A stretch of DNA of 64,000 nucleotides from Mesorhizobium sp. B2-3-4 (GTDB lineage: Bacteria; Pseudomonadota; Alphaproteobacteria; Rhizobiales; Rhizobiaceae). The stretch is taken from contig NZ_VFVY01000010.1 of assembly GCF_006442315.1 (NCBI RefSeq), positions 62,001 through 126,000 on the forward strand, given 5' to 3'. The position numbers and the translations under genes are program-made. Every line of letters starts with the position of its first letter. Positions within the stretch are counted from its first letter, which is position 1. The notes under the pieces were generated by a model. It worked only from the letters and a program-made list of their open reading frames with translations. It had not been told where the DNA came from and did not search any database. Below are positions 55,684 through 64,000 of this stretch, piece after piece.

Positions 55684-56871
55684 TCAAAACTCGATCGCTG
55701 CGTAAAACATGGCGAAAAGCCCATCGAGGATGATGACGACAAAGATCGACTTCACGACCGAGGCGGTGACGTGCTGGCCGAGCGATTCGGCGCTGCCGCC
55801 GACTTTCATGCCTTCGACCGAGGCGATGGTGCCGATGATCATGGCCATGAACGGCGCCTTGATCAGCCCGGCGAAAATGGTGCTGAGATCGATGGCGACG
55901 CGCAGCCGGTCGATGAACGCGGCCGGCGGAATGTCGGAGTATAGCCAGGCGGCGACGATACCGCCGCCGAGCGCGGCAAAATTGGCGATGATCGTCAGGC
56001 ACGGCAAGGCGATCACCAGCGCCACAAGGCGCGGAAACACCAGGACGCCGATCGGATTGAGGCCGATGACCTTCAGCGCGTCGACCTCTTCGCGCATCTT
56101 CATCGAGCCGATCTCGGCGGTGATCGCGCTGCCGGAGCGGCCGGCGATCATGATTGCCGTCATCAGCACGCCGAGTTCGCGCAGGATCAGCACGCCGACG
56201 AGATCGACGACGAAGATATCGGCGCCGAAATAACTGAGCTGGTAAGCGCCCTGCTGGGCGACGATGGCGCCGACGATCGCCGACATCAGCACCACGACGG
56301 GGATGGCGCCCACCCCCATGCGATCGATCTGGTTGAAGATCGCCGCGGGATTGACCGCATGACCGCGGCCGAGCTTCATTTGCGCGCCGCGAATGGTGGC
56401 GCCCAATATGTTCATCGAGGCGAGGAAATCGTCGCGCATCTCGTAGACGCGCCGGCCGACCGCCTCCAGCATGCGGATGACGATGTTGGGAGGCCGTTGC
56501 GGACCGGATTCGGGCTCACGCCTGACGGCCTCGCTGACCGCCTCGAGCAGGATGGAAGCGATCTCGCTCTGGCCCTGCAGCGCGACCTCGACATTCTTCT
56601 TCTCGAACACGCTGACCAGCCGGTCGATCAGCCAGGCGCCGGCGGTGTCGATCTTCTCGATTTTCGAAAGATCGAGCGTCAAGCTCTTGAACCCGCTTCG
56701 TTTCTCGATCTTGCGCATATCGGCGTCAATCGACGCCACGGTCCGCGTCGTCCAGACGCCGGAGAACGCGCAGACGAGCACGCCGCCCTCCTCCGCGACC
56801 GCCACGCGCGGGTCGTGGTCAGCCCCCGAGGCGGTCGTGCCGCTTGCGTCGCGTTTGCCGATGGTCAACAT
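55684..56871 (-). CDS. mlaE: MlaE permease with N-terminal STAS domain
   Basis: 395-residue protein. Residues 20-115 form a STAS-like domain (VAVAEEGGVLVCAFSGVWTT, LTLDLSKIEKIDTAGAWLIDRL) in place of a separate MlaB; residues 160-395 are MlaE with about 5-6 helices (IPVVVLMSAIVGAIVAQQGAYQL, MKMREEVDALKVIGLNPIGVLV). AGGACG precedes the ATG at 56871. First gene of the operon. Confidence 0.93.
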   Translation of the reverse strand: MLTIGKRDASGTTASGADHDPRVAVAEEGGVLVCAFSGVWTTRTVASIDADMRKIEKRSGFKSLTLDLSKIEKIDTAGAWLIDRLVSVFEKKNVEVALQGQSEIASILLEAVSEAVRREPESGPQRPPNIVIRMLEAVGRRVYEMRDDFLASMNILGATIRGAQMKLGRGHAVNPAAIFNQIDRMGVGAIPVVVLMSAIVGAIVAQQGAYQLSYFGADIFVVDLVGVLILRELGVLMTAIMIAGRSGSAITAEIGSMKMREEVDALKVIGLNPIGVLVFPRLVALVIALPCLTIIANFAALGGGIVAAWLYSDIPPAAFIDRLRVAIDLSTIFAGLIKAPFMAMIIGTIASVEGMKVGGSAESLGQHVTASVVKSIFVVIILDGLFAMFYAAIEF

Positions 56872-56948
56872 GGCGTCCTGTTTAGCCTGATGGGTCCGAC
56901 CTTGTCGATTTGCCGACAACCCTTCTCGCACAGCCGGAGCAGAAAAAT

Positions 56949-57932
56949 ATGGCGCGTGTCATTTCGGTCGAGGCCGAGCGTTTTCCGATCGCCGGCATCT
57001 TCACCATTTCGCGCGGCTCCAAGACCGAAGCCGAAGTGATCACGTGCACGATCAGCGAAAACGGCCATGTCGGGCGCGGCGAATGCGTTCCCTACAAGCG
57101 CTATGGCGAGACCATGGATGGCGTGCGCGGGGCGATCGAGGCGATGCGCGATAGGATCGCCGGCGGCATCGGCCGCATCGCCTTGCTGGATGCAATGCCC
57201 GCCGGGGCGGCACGCAACGCCATAGACTGCGCCCTGTGGGACCTTGAGGCCAAGATCAACGGCAATCCGGTGGCGGACCTGATCTCGCCGGCCTCGCTAC
57301 ATCGGCTCGAAACCGCCTACACGCTGTCACTCGCCGAGCCCGAGGCAATGGCGAAGCAGGCCCGCGCCAATGCCGACCGGCCGCTGCTGAAGGTCAAGAT
57401 CGGCGGCGAAAACGATATCGCCTGCATCCGGGCGGTAAGGCAGGCTGCGCCCGAGAGCCGATTGATCCTCGATGCCAATGAGGGCTGGACCGATGACAAC
57501 ATTGTCGCGAATCTCGCCTTTGCCGCCGAACAGGACATCGCGCTGATCGAGCAGCCGCTGCCGGCGGGCCGGGACGGTATCCTTCGCCACATTGCCCACC
57601 CGGTGCCGCTCTGTGCCGACGAAAGCGTGCACGAGGCAAAAAACCTCGAAGCGCTTGTCGGCCTTTACGACGCCGTCAACATCAAGCTTGACAAATCGGG
57701 CGGGCTGACGGCGGCGCTCACCTTGCGCGACCGCGCCCGGGAGTTGGGTTTCGGCGTCATGGTCGGTTGCATGGTCGGCACGTCGCTCGCCATGGCGCCG
57801 GCGGTGCTTCTGGCGCAAGGGGCCGATTTCGTCGATCTCGACGGTCCGCTGCTGCTTGCCCGCGATCGTGTACCGGGCCTCGTTTACCAGGGTTCGCTCG
57901 TCTCACCCCCGGACCGCGCGCTTTGGGGCTGA
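56949..57932 (+). CDS. Dipeptide epimerase (L-Ala-D/L-Glu type)
   Basis: 327-residue enolase-superfamily enzyme. All active-site residues are seen: the KVKIGG Lys pair (about residues 150-152), Asp in LILDANEGW, Glu in LIEQPLP, Asp in LCADES, Lys in VNIKLDKSGG. It would act in recycling of murein peptides, racemising L-Ala-D-Glu to L-Ala-L-Glu. Start at 56949 by family alignment of MARVISVEAERFPI. Its last 30 bp overlap the convergent MFS gene. Confidence 0.92.
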   Translation: MARVISVEAERFPIAGIFTISRGSKTEAEVITCTISENGHVGRGECVPYKRYGETMDGVRGAIEAMRDRIAGGIGRIALLDAMPAGAARNAIDCALWDLEAKINGNPVADLISPASLHRLETAYTLSLAEPEAMAKQARANADRPLLKVKIGGENDIACIRAVRQAAPESRLILDANEGWTDDNIVANLAFAAEQDIALIEQPLPAGRDGILRHIAHPVPLCADESVHEAKNLEALVGLYDAVNIKLDKSGGLTAALTLRDRARELGFGVMVGCMVGTSLAMAPAVLLAQGADFVDLDGPLLLARDRVPGLVYQGSLVSPPDRALWG

Positions 57933-59117
57933 TCGCGCCGCCAACCCGATCAGCACCAGCCCGACGATCGCAATGGGGATCATTACCCAGAAACCATCGA
58001 CGCCGAGCCGGTCGTAGAGCGGGCCGGAGGCAAGGGTGACGGCGGCCATGAAAAACCCGTTGAAGAAATAAGCGATGCCTTGCGCCGCACCGGTGCGCTC
58101 TTCGGAAACGGTTTCACCGATCATTTTCTGCAGGCCGATCAGCACCATCGCGACGGACACCGAGTGCAGCGACTGCACGGCGAAAAAGCCGCCGACGCCA
58201 AGCCCGAGCGGCCAGACCAGCGGAAAGGCGATCCAACGCACGATCGAGCCGATGCCGGCGATCACCATCACCCGGACAACCGACACGGATGCGAAAATGC
58301 GATTGAAAAACAGAAACATGCAGACTTCGGACACGACGCCCCAGGCCCACAGCAGGCCAACGACGGAATCGCTGATGCCGATCGATTTCCAGTAGATGGA
58401 AACGAAACCGTAGAGGAAGGCGTGGCTGGCGGTAATGATGCCGACGCCAAAGGTGAAATAGAGAAAATAGGCGTTGAACAGGCTCGGCGCCGCGTGCTGG
58501 ATTTCGGCGGCTGACAGTGGCGAGGCCTTGCGTGGCCGGCCCATGCGCGGTGCGAACAAGGCAGCGACAAGGGCTGCGGCAAGTGCGATGAATATGATCA
58601 CCGGCACGGCCTTGGCTCCTGCCGCCGTCAGGATGAAGCCGCCCACCACATTGGCGCAGAGATAGGAGATCGAGCCCCATTTGCGCATCGCGGTGTAGTT
58701 CGAGCCGAAGCGGCGCACGCCGGACAATGCAAGCGAATCGGCCATTGGCGAGTGCGGTGTCCAGACGATCGTCAAAAGCAGCGACACGGCCAGCACGGTC
58801 ACGTAGGTCGCCGGCAGGAAATAGCCGGCCGAAATAACCATCGTCGCCGCGACCAGCGCGATGTAGACGTCGGCGCGGTCCTTCGCCCGGTCGGCAAGCG
58901 CCGTCAGCATCGGCGTCGTCAGCACGCGCAGGAACATCGGCGCGGCAAGGATGACGGCGATCTGTTCGGCGCCGAAGCCTTTCGCCTGCAGCCAGAGCGG
59001 AAAATAGGGCAGATGCGTCCCTTGCGAGACAAACAATGTCGCGAAGATCAGGCTCATGCGCAGTTCGAAATGGCGCGGCTTGACGAGTTGTTCTGGCGAA
59101 AGCGGCGGCAGCGACAT
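57903..59117 (-). CDS. MFS permease (HcaT/nucleoside-H+ symporter-like)
   Basis: 404-residue, 12-helix transporter. Motifs: MSLIFATLFVSQGTHLPYFPLWLQAKGF and PMADSLALSGVRRFGSNYTAMRKWGSISYL, which match the PPP/HcaT subgroup of MFS_1-like proteins. ATG at 59117 is preferred; TTG at 59129 is possible. Overlaps the epimerase 3' end; both could act on the same peptidoglycan or aromatic compound, though that is not supported by any direct feature. Confidence 0.85.
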   Translation of the reverse strand: MSLPPLSPEQLVKPRHFELRMSLIFATLFVSQGTHLPYFPLWLQAKGFGAEQIAVILAAPMFLRVLTTPMLTALADRAKDRADVYIALVAATMVISAGYFLPATYVTVLAVSLLLTIVWTPHSPMADSLALSGVRRFGSNYTAMRKWGSISYLCANVVGGFILTAAGAKAVPVIIFIALAAALVAALFAPRMGRPRKASPLSAAEIQHAAPSLFNAYFLYFTFGVGIITASHAFLYGFVSIYWKSIGISDSVVGLLWAWGVVSEVCMFLFFNRIFASVSVVRVMVIAGIGSIVRWIAFPLVWPLGLGVGGFFAVQSLHSVSVAMVLIGLQKMIGETVSEERTGAAQGIAYFFNGFFMAAVTLASGPLYDRLGVDGFWVMIPIAIVGLVLIGLAARSAPKRAVRG

Positions 59118-59246
59118 GAATCGATCCAATCACGCCGCGCTCGACTGGCCAGCGACGTGGACCGATCCCTTAACATGACGGAAAACCAAGCGAAACCGGC
59201 TGGACCACTCGATTTAACCCGAGAAAGCAAGATGGTCGGCCTTGCC

Positions 59247-60062
59247 TCAGGCGGCTTGCACGACCCTGTCCTCGATGAGCATGGGAATGAAGGGCTCGTC
59301 ATGCACTTCGGGCAGGACATGCGCCCAGGTCAGGATTTCCATGCGCCCGTCGAAATGCTCGACCACCGCGGTACAGCTCTCTACCCAGTCGCCGGTGTTG
59401 ATGTACTGCACGTCGCCATAGCTTTCGATGGCCGCGTGGTGGATGTGCCCGCAGATGACGCCGTCGACATGCGAGCGTCGCGCCTCTTCGCTGAGCACCG
59501 TCTGGAACGAGCCGATGAAGTTTACCGCCTTCTTGACCTTGACCTTGGCCCAGGACGAAAACGACCAGTAAGGCAGGCCAAGCAGCTGGCGCAGCCGCGT
59601 GATCACCCGATTGACCTGCATGGCGGCGTCATAGGCATGGTCGCCGAGATAGGCGAGCCAGCGCTGGTTGTGGACGACGGTATCGAACTGGTCGCCGTGG
59701 ATGACCAGCAGCCGTCGGCCATCGGCGGTCTCGTGGATGGCGCGGTCGGCGACGACGATGCCGCCGAAGTGCACGCCCTGGAACTGGCGGGCGAATTCGT
59801 CGTGATTGCCGGCGATATAGGTGATCGAAGCGCCCTTGCGCGCCTTGCGCAATAATTTCTGCACGACGTCATTGTGGCTTTGCGGCCAGTGCCAGCTGCG
59901 CCTCAGGCGCCAGCCGTCGACGATATCGCCGACCAGGTAGATGATGTCGGCGTCGTGGTAGCGCAGGAAATCGATCAGGAAATCGGCCTTCGCCGCCTTC
60001 GAGCCGAGATGGACGTCGGAAATGAACATGCTGCGGAAAGTGCGGGGCTCTTGGCCTGACAT
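59247..60062 (-). CDS. UDP-2,3-diacylglucosamine diphosphatase-like metallophosphoesterase
   Basis: 271-residue calcineurin-like phosphoesterase. Metal motifs: FISDVHLGS (about residues 13-21), VGDIVDGWR, AGNHDEF, IHGDQFD and the GHIHHAA site. This set and DFLIDFLRYHDADIIYLVGDIVD match LpxH-like/LpxG-type COG2908 proteins used in lipid A synthesis or cell-envelope turnover. ATG at 60062 chosen because MSGQEPRTFRSM precedes the first motif at normal distance. Confidence 0.87.
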   Translation of the reverse strand: MSGQEPRTFRSMFISDVHLGSKAAKADFLIDFLRYHDADIIYLVGDIVDGWRLRRSWHWPQSHNDVVQKLLRKARKGASITYIAGNHDEFARQFQGVHFGGIVVADRAIHETADGRRLLVIHGDQFDTVVHNQRWLAYLGDHAYDAAMQVNRVITRLRQLLGLPYWSFSSWAKVKVKKAVNFIGSFQTVLSEEARRSHVDGVICGHIHHAAIESYGDVQYINTGDWVESCTAVVEHFDGRMEILTWAHVLPEVHDEPFIPMLIEDRVVQAA

Positions 60063-60181
60063 CGCGGATTCACCCTTGCTTTCGAGCAGCCTATGCCCCG
60101 ATTCATGCAACAACCGTATGACGGTTGCGATTGGTCCAGCGCTGGCGCTAGCCTGCCGGCCAAATCACAGGAGAAATCGTC

Positions 60182-60961
60182 ATGGATCTCGGCATCAGGG
60201 GAAAGAAGGCCATCGTCTGCGCCTCGAGCAAGGGACTCGGGCGCGGCTGCGCCATGGCGCTGGCGGAGGCCGGCTGCGACATCGTCGTCAATGGGCGCAA
60301 TGCCGAACTCGTCGCGAGAACCGCGGCGGAAATTCGCCAACGCCATGGCGTGACGGTAAAAGAGCTGGTTGGCGACGTTTCCAAACCCGAGGTGCAGAAA
60401 GCCCTGCTCGCCGCCTTCCCCGAGCCGGACATCCTGGTCAACAACAATGGCGGCCCGCCGCTACGCGATTTCCGCGAACTCGATCGCGGCAAGATACTCG
60501 AAGGCGTGACCCAGAACATGGTGACGCCGATCGAACTGGTGCAGGCGGTCATCGACGGCATGGCGGCGCGCGGCTTCGGCCGCATCGTCAACATCACCTC
60601 GCTGTCGGTCTATGTTCCCATCCCCGGCCTCGATCTGTCGTCGGGCGCGCGCGCCGGCCTGACATCGTTCCTTGCCGGTGTGGCGCGCACGGTCATCGAG
60701 CGCAACGTGACCATCAACAGCCTGCTGCCGGGCAAGCTCGACACCGACCGGTTGCGCGGTCCTCACGAGGCCGGCACATCGGAGGATCCCAAGGCCGCGG
60801 CAGCGCGCAAGACCCGCATCAGTGCCGACGTGCCGGCAAAGCGGCTTGGCACGCCGGAGGAATTCGGCCAGATCTGCGCCTTCCTGTGCTCCGTCCACGC
60901 CGGCTATCTTACCGGCCAGAACATCCCCGTGGATGGAGGTCTCTACGTCAGCGCCTTTTAA
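60182..60961 (+). CDS. SDR family protein lacking the catalytic Tyr (FabG-like)
   Basis: 259-residue Rossmann protein. The cofactor loop CASSKGLGRG (about residues 13-22) and NNNGG are present, and the Ser position in NITSLSVYV is kept. Where classical enzymes have Tyr-x3-Lys, it reads LDLSSGARAGLTS: no Tyr, and Arg for Lys. It is probably of the BKR-like subgroup without standard catalysis. Downstream text ends LTGQNIPVDGGLYVS, as in the family. Confidence 0.88.
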   Translation: MDLGIRGKKAIVCASSKGLGRGCAMALAEAGCDIVVNGRNAELVARTAAEIRQRHGVTVKELVGDVSKPEVQKALLAAFPEPDILVNNNGGPPLRDFRELDRGKILEGVTQNMVTPIELVQAVIDGMAARGFGRIVNITSLSVYVPIPGLDLSSGARAGLTSFLAGVARTVIERNVTINSLLPGKLDTDRLRGPHEAGTSEDPKAAAARKTRISADVPAKRLGTPEEFGQICAFLCSVHAGYLTGQNIPVDGGLYVSAF

Positions 60962-61136
60962 CCACGACGCCCGCGAAGCAGCGCAACCCGGCTTTGCATG
61001 AAACAGCCGTAACCATCTGATAAATATGGAATTTTTACGCGCCGGCATTTAAAGCTGCCGACGCGTCAATTAGCGTCGCGAAAAACCTTGGCCTCATGCT
61101 AAAAGGACTCCGAAGCAGGTTACGAGGAGCGGCCGC

Positions 61137-63461
<2,325 letters not shown>

Positions 63462-63640
63462 TTGCCGGGCCGGTTGGGTCTCGCGGCCCAATTGATCCGC
63501 CCGCAGCGGCGACGCGTGGCCGGATCGAGTGTTGCGAGCCAACAACTGTTAACCGCGAAATTCGGCATTGACGGAATGCGGATTTCTCGGAATGGGCCGA
63601 TTTGATATGGTCTGGCAGTCTGTTAGGCCGTGAGAATATC

Positions 63641-64000
63641 ATGAGAGCCTTGTTGCTCGCTTCGGCAATGCTGACTGTGATTGGCGGAGAGGCGTTAGCC
63701 GCCGACGCCGTCGGGTCGGAGCCGGCCGTGCATGACTGGTCCGGCATCTATGTCGGCGGTCATTTCGGCTACGGCTTTGGCAACACCGATGCCACCTACA
63801 ATCTGCCAAACACGCCGACGATCCGGGGCACGCAGGATTACGACACCGACGGGTTCCTGGGCGGTGTTCAGATCGGCTACAATTACCAGGTCAACGCCGC
63901 GGTTCTGGGGATCGAAGCAGATATTTCCGGTGCCGACATCAAGGGACATTCCGACGAGGTCAATGCCGGTGGCGGCGACGTCTACGACACCAAGGTGGAT
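63641..64000 (+). CDS. Outer-membrane beta-barrel protein (Omp25/31-like), 3' end cut
   Basis: The first 120 codons are in the window; the frame is open at 64000. A signal peptide (LLLASAMLTVIGGEALAAD, cleavage at about residue 21) precedes HDWSGIYVGGHFGYGFGNTDATY and FLGGVQIGYNYQVNAAVLGIEADISGA, alternating hydrophobic strands typical of OmpW/Omp25-Omp31 family barrel starts in Rhizobiales. Confidence 0.85.
   Translation, partial: MRALLLASAMLTVIGGEALAADAVGSEPAVHDWSGIYVGGHFGYGFGNTDATYNLPNTPTIRGTQDYDTDGFLGGVQIGYNYQVNAAVLGIEADISGADIKGHSDEVNAGGGDVYDTKVD

Overview
The window looks like a stretch of a chromosome from a Rhizobiales bacterium, most likely Mesorhizobium or a close relative. It is GC-rich throughout with the matching codon use. 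The genome-type markers are: CckA; a giant growth-pole protein of the GPR/RgsE type, known from Agrobacterium and Sinorhizobium; a DksA with one Cys; LexA sites of the alphaproteobacterial GTTC-N7-GTTC form; an orphan FliO-domain protein; and two composite palindromic repeats of a kind I associate with rhizobial intergenic DNA. I see no phage, insertion sequence, CRISPR array, rRNA or tRNA. The genus is an inference from gene content and could not be confirmed by alignment.

Layout. 1-11.3 kb: marC, a DUF4440-like protein, an OsmC-type protein and ssb (minus strand), then arsR/AHSA1/clpP, a small exported protein, an 835-bp gap, uvrA with a DUF302 and a GNAT gene overlapping in series, a DUF72 gene, a GGDEF diguanylate cyclase and a 58-aa small gene. 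ssb and uvrA each carry a perfect SOS box upstream. 11.5-17.4 kb: the urea ABC transporter urtABCDE on the minus strand, driven by a near-consensus sigma-54 promoter, with two hairpins between urtA and urtB. No urease genes are adjacent. 17.6-24.2 kb: a PhoX-type Tat phosphatase, a GMC dehydrogenase with its Tat-signal small subunit, a glyoxalase-fold protein, a ribbon-helix-helix protein and deoD. 24.3-32.9 kb: the cell-cycle kinase cckA, a FliO-like protein, dksA, a SixA phosphatase, the YcjX/YcjF pair and two small envelope proteins.

33-44 kb: an AraC regulator with an MFS exporter, a CPA2 cation/proton antiporter, a DUF924 protein, the folate genes folP-folB-folK, a DUF922 protein, a 14-helix MFS pump, and a ferredoxin-NADP reductase with its 2Fe-2S ferredoxin. 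Two 15-bp palindromes spaced exactly 22 bp apart (plus a third half) lie just upstream of the ferredoxin gene. 43.7-51.5 kb: a lone Hpt phosphotransfer protein diverges from the 2186-residue GPR/RgsE-like polar scaffold, which holds three nearly identical 36-residue repeats. An exonuclease gene follows, with a hairpin butted against its start codon. 51.5-64 kb: a TetR/DinB divergent pair with a clear 25-bp operator, a four-gene Mla/MCE lipid-transport operon, a dipeptide epimerase, an MFS permease, an LpxH-like phosphoesterase, an atypical SDR, the malic enzyme-phosphotransacetylase fusion, and the start of an outer-membrane beta-barrel gene cut by the window edge.

Most of the window is conserved housekeeping and envelope biology. 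The features that most deserve a second look are the GPR/RgsE locus with its neighbouring Hpt, the phased palindromes ahead of the ferredoxin gene, the TetR operator, the composite repeat family, and two small genes of 58 and 49 codons.
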